Source of the DNA: Clitopilus passeckerianus
Taxonomy: Eukaryota; Basidiomycota; Agaricomycetes; Agaricales; Entolomataceae
Reading direction: 5' to 3'
Assembly: GCA_944990035.1 (NCBI GenBank)
Contig: CALYLX010000013.1
Coordinates: 186,001 to 250,000 of the forward strand
DNA length: 64,000 nt
The notes below the pieces were generated by a model. That model was not told the DNA's origin. It did no database searches and was given only the letters and a program-made list of their open reading frames with translations. Positions 1 to 12,217 of this stretch are shown one piece after another. A program made the position numbers and the translations under genes. Numbering within the stretch: the first letter of the stretch is position 1; each line of letters begins with the position of its first letter.

Positions 1-338
1 GCTGAAACTCTACGGGAGCAATCCACTCACGATGATCCCGACATCAGCAGCCGTTCCAGGTTGAACACTACACTTTGCAACTTGCGAACTTGAACTAGCC
101 CAGTGAGCATTGTCCGCGTTATACTGTGCTGCCAAGAGGCCTAATGGTTCCGCGGTGAGAAGCGTTTGTCGCCGAGCGGTGGAGACTTACCCGGGTGTGC
201 AACGTCCGTGGCGGATGACACGGCACTCTTGATCTGCTCACAGACGGGATCTAGAAGGCCCCGCTTCTCCTGCTCAGGAAGAGCATATGCCGAGAAAAGG
301 AGGGCGGAGATGACGAAACCAAGCTTCATGGAGAACAT
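1..338 (-). CDS. Secreted FAD-linked oxidase, 5' part only
   Basis: This is the N-terminal part of a berberine-bridge/VAO-type FAD-linked oxidase that runs off the left edge. Exon 1 (191-338) encodes a signal peptide starting MKLGF or three codons upstream, followed by a KR processing-like site and DPVCEQI. Exon 2 (31-140) follows a GTAAGT..TAG intron and encodes AAQYNADNAHWASSSSQVA, then KCSVQPGTAADV, the start of a FAD_binding_4 domain. A GTGAGT donor closes exon 2 at position 30. The same exon layout and near-identical words occur in the complete gene at 1010-2995, so the two are tandem paralogs on the same strand. The family oxidises alcohols or sugars with O2. The substrate cannot be told from this fragment. 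A TATA-like CATAAATAC lies near position 400. Confidence 0.85.
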
Positions 339-1009
339 CCCAATGAAAGGTACCCAAGCTGATAGGGACTTGGGATCGTCATGTTCTGCAAGAAGGGTGT
401 ATTTATGGGACGAGGATTTGGATGTTCACTCAATTGAATTTGACAGGGGAGAAAGATCAGCCCTGCAGGCTACTTTCAATCTTGCCTTCATATGACGTGT
501 CTTCTGCAATCTCTCCGGGTTTCATCACGGAATGGTTACACGACTGTCAGATCCAGGGGAAGGAACTTACACACCTGTGGAGCTCAAAGACCCCGCGGGT
601 ACTTTAAGCCTCTTTTCTCTGACATCCCTCCTGGCCCTCTTAGGCCTGACAGAAACTCGGTTCGGGAAGTTACTTGCACTTTCAACGTAAAGTTGTCAGC
701 AATAATAGAAAACACCAACGTTGCCCCATTGCTCACGCCATGTTTCAGTTGATGAGTAATAGGCACGCTGTAACTGTTGTTCAGGCGGTATGACGTAGTT
801 GCCTGATACAGTATGTTTTCATTCAAAATTAGGCACAAAGGAATTAACGGAAGATCGGACATAAGAAAACATACACGACAGATGTGATGAAAGTTACCTG
901 CCACAAAGAGATAACGGGATCTGAAATGGAGAAATTCGGCCTGTAAACCTAAATCTGCGTTTCTAATAGCATACAAATTTCTAGTAGGCCTGCCTACTCA
1001 GAAGCTTGT
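339..1009. other. Spacer between the tandem FAD oxidase genes
   Basis: This spacer of about 670 bases holds the promoter of the partial oxidase, with a TATA-like element near 400, and the 3' flank of the complete one. Open frames here, such as 584-976 on the minus strand, have no recognisable motif and start on non-ATG codons or overlap one another. I see no gene. Confidence 0.5.
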
Positions 1010-2995
1010 TCAGAATTTGAATCCTCCCGCTAGCCCCATCACGTCTCCAGGATCGACTCGTGCCTTCAATTCCTTCAGTTTTGCAACGTTCTGACCATAC
1101 ATGTCCTCCAGTGGTGTATCGTATATGGCATAGTTTGGGTAGAGGGAGGAGCCACTGAGATCTTGACCATCACTCATCGCCACCCGTCGGATTTGTTCGG
1201 CGCTCCGCTGTGCAGCTTCATGCATGGAATTGTCGAATAATGGTCCAGCCCAGGCGAAGTAGATGTTGAATGGCGAGAATCCATAAGACCGATTAGGAGG
1301 ATACGGGCTTGAGCTGCCATGGGAGAAGATGGTGTCGAGGAAAGGCTCGACATCGTAGGATATGAACGTGGCGGACTGGAAGCTCAGCCTCGATCCCCAG
1401 AACTAGAGGACTGGATTAATGCCATGCCAACACTTAGTTTATACGACGTACTGTGCTCTCGTTCTTGACTGCCTCCAGGATAGCGGGAGTATATTGGCGA
1501 ATGGGCACTGTATGGAATACACCTCTGTTCTCTTGTCAGAAGGTGTGATAAGCCCGACGAATGTGGGACCTCACCTCGATCCGTATGTTGCATTTGCAGG
1601 TGATGACTTCACCAAAGAGAGGTAATCCCGGGTCTTCACATCCTTCGTGAAATGAGGTATCGCCAGGAACTCGTCGAAGATACCCGCTGGCGGGTTTGGC
1701 GCATCATAAAACAGTATCAAAGATATGCCAGGCTTGCATGACTGTAAGTAAATGTCGGATGTACGCAGGCGGTATGCTTACCTGACCAAGGAGGTAGTTG
1801 TAGGTCGGTAGGACCGCCGCTTTCGGGTCCTGGACTGTTGCTGCAAACTTCGCAGTTGCCGCGCTGACCGCGTCGATATGCGGGAAAGTAATGGTCATTA
1901 GACCTCCCTATCTCGTCCATTAGATACGTCGATAAGAAAGGATTGTGCGTGGCATACCCAAACTTGAGTCTGAGGGTACACCTTCATGGTAAACCTCGTA
2001 ACAATACCCTGGAACGACGATATCAGGAAGAGTGGTTGCAAATAATCGGCCGTGACGTACGAAGTTGTTGAATCCACCCTAAGGAGACGTTCTTAATTAT
2101 GATCACTGCAGAAGAGGAAGATACCCATACCTTAAGTCCAAAGAAAAGATCGGGGTCGGATGACTCCGTCACGATGACAATCTCGCCGTTCGGCTTCACA
2201 AGCTCATAGGCGGTGACACTATCCACAGTCAGACCGTACTGGTTAGTCTTCCACGAGTACCCTAGAAAAGCGTAAGCACAGCAACGATGTCTCGATGAGC
2301 CAAGACCCTTACCTCCTCCTAGAGTAAAACCAGCCACGCCAACACCGGTAACACGTCCACCTATCACGTTAACATTGTGAGGTGCCAGGGCTGCGTAGAC
2401 GTCATCCCAAATGAGTCCTGCACCAATAACAGCGGTTTGCGACGCTGAGTCGTAGGTCACTTCAGAGAATCTTGACATCGCTATGAGGACACCCGTCGTT
2501 GACGAGAATCCAGGGTTCGAGGCATGCCCGCCACCCTTGACCTGTCGGAGAAGAGGTTGAGAGCAAGAAGTGAAGGATTAATTGAGGGATACGTACAGCA
2601 AATGGCGTCTTGGTCGACGCGAGAATGTTGAGCTGCGATCAAATGGTTAGTTGAGGATCGGGAACACGATGATATCACATACGATCTTTGATACATCCTC
2701 AGCTGTACCTGGGCGTACGCTACATTTCGCTATTTGGGAGCTTGAGCTGGCCCAATGCGACATATCCTTGTCGTACTGGAAGGCGAGGAGCCCTGACATA
2801 TGTAGGTCAGCAGCTCCATCTCAAAGAAAGTCAGGTAGGCAAGAACGCACCGGGATAGGCAACATCGCTGGCGGAGGACACGGCCTTCCCGATCTGACGA
2901 CAGACGGGGTCCAGGAATCGCTTCTCTGGCTCGGATGATGCTCGAGCAGCCAGGATTATCGCGGAGAGGACAAAGCCAAGCTTCATTGCAACCAT
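1010..2995 (-). CDS. Secreted FAD-linked oxidase (FAD_binding_4 + BBE)
   Basis: This is a complete multi-exon oxidase of the berberine-bridge/VAO superfamily, about 500 residues, probably secreted and oxidising a sugar or alcohol with O2. The start is the ATG at 2995, giving MVAMKLGF and a signal peptide. Joining exons across short GT..AG introns gives the expected order: HWASSSSQIAKCSV, then VKGGGHASNPGFSSTTGVLI, in which the His after GGG is the usual 8-alpha-histidyl-FAD attachment residue. Then come GAGLIWDDVY, GGRVTGVGVAGFTLGGG and GGFNNFGIVTRF. The C-terminal BBE segment reads PNYAIYDTPLEDMYG, then ARVDPGDVMGL, ending at 1010. The loop that carries a second cysteinyl-FAD link in some relatives has no Cys here, so single covalent attachment is expected. 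It is tandem with the paralog at 1-338. I found no frame break. Confidence 0.9.
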
Positions 2996-3797
2996 TTCTA
3001 GATCAGCTGAGGCTCGAGAGATTTAAGCCAGCAGTGCGATTGTAATGCCCACCTTTTAACAGACTGCTTGGTTGTTTGACATTTCAGGGCGCCAAGTTTG
3101 ACGCGAGTGGTAGGATCAAATCTATAGCCCGTCTGGTTTCTCTGTCCCAGTTTCATGACAAAAGATTTACACGACTGTCGCGTTCAGGGCCGGAGAGAAG
3201 TCACTGGTGGTGTTGTACGGGAGACATCGCTTCGGCGAAAGAAGCTTGGTAATTGGAAGGGTTGGCCGCTTCAAAGTCTTGGAAGTACCGACCTGTGCCT
3301 CGCCGATATGACGTTCCAGGTAGGAGTATGCCAGGTTCTCTGCATGGGCGAAGCTGCTTCACCCAGATTGGAATTGAAGTCTCGTTTACGACTGTCAACC
3401 GTCTTGCTCGTCTTTGTAGAGAAATAAGATAAGCGTATCCGGCAATGGACGAGTGGCAACGGATGCAGAACCGGGCATATCTTTCTAACAAATGACGCAA
3501 GCCGAGCTTTGTTCCGTTCAATTTAGACCGTAAAATCGCCGTGTATGAAGGCAGGAATGAAAACATTCGATCCCGACCCATTTTGACATGACAGGATCAA
3601 TGCCGGTTCTCCGTATCACCCAATGACGATGACGCTGCTTACGGGGTTTTTCATTGTCCCCGTACGAATGGAGTGACGGAAGACGGGAACTTACATTAAA
3701 CCGCTCAAACGGGTTAGTCCAGGAGGTATGGAATCTGTAAAGATTTCTTTGACTCTGGATTCATGATCAATGATGAGCAGCATGCCTGGCGACGTAT
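2996..3797. other. Intergenic
   Basis: This stretch contains the promoter of the FAD oxidase. A 126-codon minus frame at 3201-3581 has no recognisable motif and no support from splicing. I see no convincing gene. Confidence 0.4.
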
Positions 3798-4001
3798 TCA
3801 GTCGAACTCACGAATGTCGAAAGAACATGGATCGAGGTATCGAAGCACGTTCCATGAGAAGAAGGTCCTCTGAAAATTAGCCTTGGACGCGTCCTCAAAA
3901 TGACCCTTCATTGAAAGAAAGCCAAGTTCAAGCTTCCATTGAACAAGTTGGGGAACATCGGCCCTGGACCGGCCATCAACAATCCAATTGCACTTAGTCA
4001 T
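3798..4001 (-). CDS. Possible orphan exon, unknown product
   Basis: This open frame of 67 codons begins with ATG and contains VDGRSRADVPQLVQWKLELG and RTFFSWNVLRYLDP. It has a balanced, protein-like composition. A GTGAGT donor sits at the codons for FDI near its end, and a plausible acceptor follows about 75 bases on, but the next exon hits a stop after about 14 codons. I do not recognise a family. It may be a small gene, a remnant of a larger one, or chance. The next 450 bases up to the NACHT-ankyrin gene hold nothing else I can support. Confidence 0.25.
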   Translation of the reverse strand: MTKCNWIVDGRSRADVPQLVQWKLELGFLSMKGHFEDASKANFQRTFFSWNVLRYLDPCSFDIREFD

Positions 4002-4448
4002 GATTCTTGCACTCGGGCCAGCTCAACTCGTTTGCTTCCAATCATTTTTCATTGCCTTTGCTTTGCAGATTCTCTCGACTCAATCTTTTTTCGTTTCGCC
4101 TCGTTCCGAAGGCCGCATCACTATTAGGTACGTTATAGCTTGAGCTCTCGATTTGCAGACTTCTGACGAGAGTTACTTGACAGGTTGGGCCACGTTACAA
4201 TGCATTACCTTACCTCCGTTCTCTATCACGTTCTTGTATCACATTCACATTTACTACACCCGCGTCAATGAAAGTTATTACTCGAAAAGCCTATATAACT
4301 TCGGTGTGAAAAAGCAAGCTACAATACGACAAAGCGATGATCAAAAACGCAAAATCTACAAAGACAAGTACAAGTCCATCGGGGAAACCCTCGCCAGCAA
4401 GTCTTCAACGTGAACCAGAACTCCAAGAAGACTCTCCAATTCAATAAG

Positions 4449-7441
4449 TCAAGCTCTTCTCGCCCTCGACAGCAGTAGCTGTGTTACTTCACTGTTACCC
4501 TTCGACACCGCTCTATCAAAAGCCGTTTGACCCCCAACATCGGGAATGTCAACGACTATCCCACTCTTATTTAAGATCAAGTTGACAATATTTGGAGTTT
4601 TGCTGTGTTCTGCGGCGTAGAATAAGGCGGTCCGCCCCCGCTTATCTTGAGCATTGACGTTGACAGATTCTTGCTGGAGCAAGAGGGCCACAGCTGCCGC
4701 TCTCTCGCCTGCGCCATCGGTTTCTTGTGGTTGCACAGCATATGACAGTGGTCTTCGGCCGTTGATGTCTTGAGAGTCCGGGTCAACCATTCCTGTATCC
4801 AGAAGCATCTGGACGTTCTCGGCACAGCCTGCCTCTGCTGCATACGAGAGTGGTGTACGACCAGAATTATCTTTCGAGTCGAAATCGATGTCGTTGCGGG
4901 TTCGGAGAAACTCGAGAGCTCCTGGGCTTGACGCTGCATGTGAACATGGAGTACGTCCCTTGCGATCCTTCGCGTCCCATCGAGTCCCTGGATGAGCCGC
5001 AAATGGTTCGAGTATCGGTATTCCCTTCGACGCGATTGCGTATGATAAAGGAGTACGTCCCTGCTTATCCTTTGCATTGGGGTTGACCTCTGGACGCTTC
5101 AGCAGCATCTCGATGAATATATCACCGAAACCGGCCTCGGCAGCAACGGAAAGTGGCGTCCGACCTTCCTCGTCCATGGGATCAGCGTTTACGCCATCCT
5201 GTGATAGCAAGAGCTCCAGGACGCCGTCCGAACCGTACTCGCAGGCCAGGTGCAACGGCGTCTTTCCCTCCATCCTTTCGTACGATGTGGACTGCTGGGA
5301 CCACGTTTTGCCCATGCCGAGGAGCTGGTACATCGTGGTGAGCAAGCCACACGTCGCTGCAACATGAACTCCATAGGCAGCGTCGATCGCTGGGGAATTT
5401 TCAGGGAGTTCTCCGAGTAGCCACAGCAGGAATCCTGCCCTGTCATCGTCTTCGAGGTAGTCGACGAGTTGCTGCTCAATCAAATGTTCTTGAGCCTCCG
5501 CATGTGAGCCCCACGCCAGCATCACATAAGTGATAAAGGGGTACTGCTCAATGAGTGCCTTCCCTGCCGCCCAATTATCCTGGCGACAATATGATAGACG
5601 AAAATCGGGATGGTTGGAAAGGAAAATAAGGCAGGCCTTCGCGATTTCGGCATCAGCAACTTTCAAGGCTTTCAGATGCTGATAAACGGGTTGATGCGGA
5701 GGACAGGTGTCGTCTAGCAGCATTTCGCGTGTACGTTGGAAGAATTCAGTAACGGTTTGATCTAGGGGACATCAGGGTTACGGGACGTGGCTGGTGACTT
5801 GAAGTAATGGCTTACGGATGAAAAGGACAACCTTTCCGTTGACACCGTCGTCCTCGACCTTTACGAGACCCATGCAGAAGGCAGTAATTGTCTCCTCAGA
5901 CCAGATGTAGTCTTCCAGATCTATGCGGCCGGGCCGGATTGCCAGGGCATATTGGAGCTCGTCGAGGCAGAATACGTCGTGTGAACATGCGATCCAAGTC
6001 AAGGCTTTCATGGCACAATTTTTGCTATATTCGTCGAGGCGTTGAATACGGGCTATGCTCTCTGCATAGGCGTCGTCAACGTCACCTGATAGATTTTTCA
6101 ACGCGTCTCGTAGCTCGCCAGCGGAACGCAGCGCGGTTAGCTTGTCCATGTGAAGACGAGCAAGAATGAATCTAGAAACCACTTAATGGAAGGCCATTTG
6201 CGGACTTGAAGCACGTACGACCCTGTCTCCATAACGGACTCCGTGACCTTCTCGCAGACGGCGCTAGAGAGGTTTGCAAACTGCCTCATATCCCTGCATG
6301 CTCTGTCCTCGACATAAGCACGTACGTCGTCAAGATGTGGTACAACCTCGTGCTGAATTGCTTTATATGTCTCGCAGAATTCGGAACGGCATCCCATATC
6401 CCTGCTCGTGACAAACACCTTGACGTTTCCGGGTAGGAGTGATAGAGCGTGAAGAAGCTCATCTACATGTGCGTCATTATCAGAGTATTCGTCCAGCGCG
6501 TCGAAAGCAAGATAGGTCTGCTTCCCGTACGCCGATAAGATATGGATGAGGATATTGAGGAGGTCTGTGGTGTTTGGAGGGCCTGACCGCTTGAAAAATG
6601 GCTCGTAAAATTTGTCGATCAGAGGAACGAAACTTTCATTAGCCTTGAGACCGAAGTCCAGAATCTGGCGAAGCAGGCTAGCAAGAACTATAGGAAGTGC
6701 ATGTTCCTTCTTTTGTCGGTGGTGGTCGAAGTAAACGAATGCGACGAGATTGCCCATTGCCTGAAGATGATCGACAGTTGCTGACCTATGTACAATGGTT
6801 GTTAGCATATACGGATTATGTATCTTGGGACAGCGCTCACGTCAATACAGTCTTGCCCGCTCCAGCTGGGCGACACTTCAATTCGGAGAACTACCTGGAA
6901 GAGTAGAGCAGTACTTACGAGCTCCATAACACCACAATAGGCGACGTGACGACGGGATGCTCCAATCTATGAAGGACTCAGCGTTTGCTATCCATTGACA
7001 GGTCTGTGCAACCCGAGCTTGAGCGATCTTTCCGTGCCTGGGCCGATAGTCGACGGATGGTATCATCGCTGCTACTTCAACTGCTCGTGCTTCTAGGGCG
7101 CCGTGAGCACCCCAGCATAATCTTAGAATGAATGGATGTGGTACCTGATGATATATTATCTGCAAAGCACGAGCTTTGTTAGATACTGAAAACACATAGT
7201 GCGGAAAGACGACTTACACTGCCGATTCACAGATGTGAATACACCGCCGTACACGTTGACTGTTTGATGGCAAGCTGCTGGGTATTTTAGCGTCAATGCG
7301 GCCTGCTCGTATTCGTAAGTATGAGGGCTCACCGTCGGTGCAGGTATGTGGCGAGGAACAAGCTTTCTTTTGTGGGTGTTGTCCCCAAGCAGGAATCGAG
7401 GGGAGGATACACGTGATCAGAGAGGCAATGGAGGAGGCCAT
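4449..7441 (-). CDS. NACHT-ankyrin STAND protein (NLR-A)
   Basis: This is a fungal NLR-like signal-transducing NTPase of about 872 residues. Such proteins are thought to sense ligands through their repeats and oligomerise through NACHT. The exons I infer are 7333-7441, 7218-7277, 7145-7159, 6919-7092, 6841-6865, 6219-6785, 5816-6171 and 4449-5761; the phases close to a continuous frame. The N-terminus contains VNVYGGVFTSVNRQYN. The P-loop YGAPGAGKTVLT (residues about 117-128) is split by two introns. Walker B is LAFDALDEYSD (about 220). A winged-helix-like segment contains HMDKL and ALTWIACSHDVFCLDELQYALA. About eight ankyrin repeats with GRTPLSYAAEAG-type cores occupy residues about 600-870. 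The start is uncertain because exon 1 has no family motif. No frame break was seen. It lies next to NLR-B on the same strand. Confidence 0.88.
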
Positions 7442-8241
7442 GCTGAATCTAGGGCCGAAAGCGGAGAAATGTTGCCTAGAGGGAGGTTTATTGTGATTTG
7501 TCGGACGTGCCCGTCTGGGGGTTGAGGCTTTGCATTGTGCTACCTTGCTTTCTCTCGTTATAAGCGGTGGGCAGAGTCGTCAGGCTGATCCTGGAAAAAT
7601 CAGGTTTACGAGAACATTGCAGGCCTGAATGAGCAAGCGGAAAATATACGCGGCTTACCTTCCAATTCAGTATGAACGCAGATCGCAAGCTGTGTGGAAG
7701 GAGTCGACCTGCTTGACGTAGATACAATGTCAATTATAGGTCTCCCGAGCGACCGGACAAGCGAGATCAAGCTGTCGAAGATAAAGCAGTCGTGAAGGCG
7801 AAGTATAAGTCCAAAGTGTTCCTCATATCCTTGGACGTTCCTGGATCCATAGGGACCCATAAGGACACATTCCGACGGAAGCAAATTGAAGGGTTACGAG
7901 CTTCCAAAACCGGAACAAGGACAATGGCGAGGTGTACACTGGGCGTGTTCCTTGCATCTCACATAAATCTTAGTATGAGACAGGGAGCCCCATGGCATTT
8001 AGATTAGCCACGTAGGCTCTGGCACCTCGAGGGTTGCTTTCGACAGGTGGTTTGGTTTCATGTTGCTCATTGGCGGCAGGTAACAGAGGAGGGGACAATC
8101 GCACGGACCATGACTTAACCCGGTCCGGTTGCCCGTGACAGGACAATGGTTGTCGTGGCCGTCCGCATCGGAAAGGCAGCACAAGCAACTTCGAACTCGT
8201 ATTGAACTAGGAAGAACAAATGCTACCGCTCAGGGAATCCA
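7442..8241. other. Spacer between NLR-A and NLR-B
   Basis: This spacer of 800 bases holds only short overlapping frames without motifs. It presumably contains the NLR-A promoter and the NLR-B 3' flank. Confidence 0.4.
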
Positions 8242-10934
8242 TTACCCAACAACATTCGCCAGCCATGAGGCCGCCGCCGGTCGCCTGGTGGGTTGCCCCA
8301 CCAAAAGCCCTGCAACTGCCATGTTACCCTTCGTGGTCGCATAATTGAATGGCGAACGGCCTTGGTTATCCAGTAAGAGCTTGTCGATGCCTGGATCCTC
8401 CAATAAGACCTTCATTAGCTTCACTTGGAAACTTTCCGGACAATCCAGCTCCGCTGCATGTGACAATGCCGTCCTCCCGTCGCTATCTTGTGCGTTGATT
8501 TCAAGTCCTCTCTGCTTCAGTAGCAGGTCAACGGTTGCAATTTGTGCCTCCCAAACATCATCGCCGTCGACATCTCGTAAATCAACGGCCCATGAAAGAG
8601 GTGTCCGACCCGTGTTGTCTCGAGAGTTGATGTTGACCCTCTTGGTGGGTAGCAGGGCGAGAACGATATCAAGACCGCCAGTGCCAGTGGCATAGGAGAA
8701 TGGTGTACGTCCTAAATCATCTCGTGCATCGATATTGACATGACTGCACTCTGGAACAAGGAGAGGAGCAAAGTCTTCGGCTACACCGAACTCAGCAGCG
8801 AGGTGCAAAGGTGTTCTACCATCCAACATCTCGACCAGGGCCGGGTCTGGAACCCACGAGATTCCGTTTCGCAATAGCTCGACTAGGGTAAGGTATAGCC
8901 CAAACTCTGCGGCTGCGTAGATGCTGTATGGCGCATTGTTTCCCTCAGGAAGCTTGTCGGTCAGCATCAAGAGGAATGCTGCTCGGTCCTCGTCCTGCAG
9001 GTAGCCGTAGAGGCTGTTGATGATCAAGTCTTCCTCGGGAACGACACGAAGCTCCCATGCATCCTTGACGTAGCCAAGGAATGGCTCTTGGTGAATGAAA
9101 TCCTCTATTGACAGCTGCGCATGTTTGCAGTATGAACGGGTGAACTGTCTCCTGGGGTCAGAGAGGAAGTCGATTAGGGTGTTGGACATGAAGGCGTCAG
9201 ACTCCCGCAGGTGTCTCCGCAAGAATGGCTCGATTCCTGCGTCTAGACTCGACATTAGCATTGCTTTGACTTCGGCGAAGAGAGGTAATTCACCTTTGAG
9301 CTGAACTATACGACCCATTCCCGATTCAATCTCCTCGTCCTCGACAGTGATGAGGCCATAACATATATCTGTCAGGTACGCTTCCGGGTCTGGATGGAAG
9401 TACTTTCGTGGACTTCTGCGATTGGGAGCGATTGCTAGGGCGTATTGAAGCTCGTCAACGGTGAGCTCTCCAGCCACCACCCAGGTCAGGGCTTTCTGTG
9501 CATGCGAAGCCTTCGTCTCTTCCTGCTGGCCGATCAAATACAGCACGTTGGTGTAGAAGGCCTCCTTGTTCTCCCCCAACCTTGACAATGCGTCTCGAAG
9601 GGCTCCATGGGTCTGGGCATCTTTGACGGCACTGATCAAATGATAGGCCAATGGATACCTGTATAACACGTTGAGCAACCAGACTAAAGAGGAAAACCTA
9701 GACACTAACGACTCATTTCCTTCCATAATATTCATGACCTTTGTGCAGATTCTATCCTCCCACTGGATGTGCTGCCTCATCTCCGTTCGTATTCGGTGCC
9801 GGAGGTAGGTGTCTATATCTTCCAAAGTAGGTCCGACGGCCCTCGAAATAGCTCCGCACTGCCCCAGTACTGCGGCAAAGCCTGCCACTCGTCGACTAGT
9901 GATGAGGAGTTTCACGTTAGGTGGCAACGCTCCGAGGTTTTGAAGGAGAAACTCGACTTCGCCCTCTCTGAGCGAATAGCTGTCGAGCCCATCCAGCACA
10001 ATATACACTGGCTGAGGCCGCCTACGGCTGAAGGCCTCGACGAAGATTGCCAGAAGCATCTCAGCATTTCGCTCCACCCCACGGATTGCTTCCCACATGG
10101 GCTCGTCTAGCAAGTCGCCGAAGGCAGCGTCCATCTGGCGGAGGAGCCTGGAGAGAAGGGTGTACAAGTTCCACTGCCGACCCGATGAGCGAGAGCCACT
10201 CCCGCTGTCTCCCGGATGATCCTCGAGATAGATGAAGAGAAGCACGGCGCCTGTGCTTGTGTGTTGCTGGAGAAATTCAATGATTCTGGATCTGGACGGG
10301 GTGTCAGCAAGTGAGATGAGCGACTGGGCATGGTTGCTCACGCCAAAAATGTCTTCCCAGTACCAGCTATAGGGGCGTCGTCAGTATCGATAATCACACT
10401 CGTGTATGACAACGCAACGTACGACCACCATACAACCACAACAACCTTAGCCCAGCAGGTTCCCCAAACCAAGTTTTGAACTCTGGCATCTGCAACACCC
10501 AGAGCCCAGTCCCCTCCACCCTCTTCTCGCATACTTGGGTATGTCGTCGCCAGTCGGGAGGACGCTTCGGCTCCTCTGTTGCGGTGGGTCAGGGGTCTAC
10601 TGGTTGAGGGAGGTTGTGAGAGGATTTACTTGACCGGTCACTGCTGATGTCTAGATATTATTCGTCAAATAACTGACGGAGTTGTTGGCTGTATGAAGTA
10701 CCTACGTTGTGTAAAATTGCCCTGCACGAATGTTTGCTTTCCGCCGTAAAAGCTGACTTGTCCTGTACCTGCGTTGAAGGGGTTGTTGAGCCTGTAGCTA
10801 AGAAAGCGAGGCCAGAGAGGACCAACCTGCGCTACAAGGAAAATATTTCAGAGTGAATCAACTTGGTTTAAAGGCAGGACGTACAAGTTGGAGACAGCTA
10901 TATTCCGGGCTTCTTCCCCACCATTTTCCGCCAT
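8242..10934 (-). CDS. NACHT-ankyrin STAND protein (NLR-B)
   Basis: This is a second NLR-like protein, roughly 780 residues. Splicing restores DWRRHTQVCEKRVEGTG, then RLLWLYGGPAGTGKTFLA (the P-loop, again split by introns), then RIIEFLQQHTSTGAVLLFIYLEDH. Walker B is YIVLDGLDSYS, followed by LITSRR. A winged-helix-like segment has ALTWVVAGELTVDELQYALA. The C-terminus carries about five ankyrin repeats (GRTPLHLAAEFG, GRTPFSYATGTG, GRTPLSWAV, GRTALSHAAELD, GRSPFNYATTKG) and ends SWLANVVG. The N-terminal exon reads FNAGTGQVSFYGGKQTFVQG. The start at 10934 (MAENGGEE) is my best guess and depends on one inferred intron of about 98 nt. Two further introns lie inside the long open frame, after the codons for EGNES and IVQLK. 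NLR-C at 36 kb is its closest relative here. Confidence 0.88.
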
Positions 10935-12217
10935 AATTTATTGGATTCTCCGGTCAGAGGCACTGGGCAGATTCGAGTGGTAGACGAGACGATTGGGGGT
11001 GCCATATTCGGCCAATCAGCAGTATTAGCTCCCATGCTGAACAATTGCTTCCTGTCCAGCACGATGTTTCTTGCACCAAACATTGTCAAGCACCCAGTCA
11101 TGCCTTTGCATTTCTTGCCATTTAGGGCAAAAATGCAGATCTTTCCACTGGTACGGAACAAACGGGACCCACAACCCCATCAGCGCCAGGAGACCCTGTC
11201 AGATAAAGAATTCGCTTCTTTCACAGTCTCTGAGCAGCCACTCTAGTTAGTACCTTGCTTCTATTTGGATGCTGGAGGAAGCTACCTTTATAAGAAGAAT
11301 TTTATGGTAGCATAAAGTCTGTCCAGCCTGAAGTACGGCTGTGGCAGTGTGACCAAACGGCCAACAGGCACCCACATGGACCCACAACCGGAAGCGACTC
11401 GTCAGATCAAGGGTCAACGGCTTCTGATCTGCCTCATGTCTTCCTCCACCAGGATGGATGGGATGTTGAACGAGATGCACTTTCAAGTTGAGGCTTGTGC
11501 ATGGAGTTGAGGTCACTTCAACGAGCGTATACTAACTAGTCCCACATGGATTCGCCTGCTTCCTAATAAAGGTCGCCGTTTCAATCTGGTCTTAGGTAGA
11601 AGCTGCCGGCATACCAGGCTTGGAGCCAAAATTGTGTCCCCATCTGCTAGTTCAGCTACGCGTTCTATGATCTCAAGCGGGGAGAAACGCCATTGAAGAG
11701 AGGTGTCAAAGTTCTGCGTACGCCGCCCTTGGATCTATTGACATGTATTAACCCGCCGCCATTGTTTTCAGATAGCGCGTCTAGTCACTTGCACAATCAT
11801 CGCATGGTGTAGCCCTTTGCTTCCGTCCATTTATAGGAAGGAACATCCGTCAACCCCAATAACAAACAGTGGTAGATGCCACCGATGTTTTCGCTATAAA
11901 TACGAAAAGGAAGAAAACGATGGTTGGCCATGTTTCATTCTAGGTGCTGGACTGGAACCAGCATCCTCCCGCCGGCCCAGTTGCGCCTGTGGGAGTCGTA
12001 TTGAGACGCTATGGTGCGCCCAGGTGCACTGAACGGTGCCAAATTCGGTGCACCATGAACCAAGCACACCAGCGCACCAATCAGCGCGCTTTGCTCGTGG
12101 CCGTTACCCCTCGACTATGCCAGTTCAGCAGGCTTCTGTTGACGTTCTGGCCGCGGGATGGGGGGGGGAAGAAGTAGAAGCAGATGTGGAAAAATGAGAA
12201 TTATATGGCAGACGCAG
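10935..12217. other. Intergenic, no gene recognised
   Basis: Frames of up to 101 codons occur on both strands but none has a motif or a consistent splice structure. The NLR-B promoter should lie at the left end. Confidence 0.4.

Noticed and set aside
11945..12030. Second tRNA-like segment with GGTTCCAGTCC on the minus strand
   Set aside because: The B-box has a mismatch at a key base, there is no matching A-box at the right distance and no stem set.
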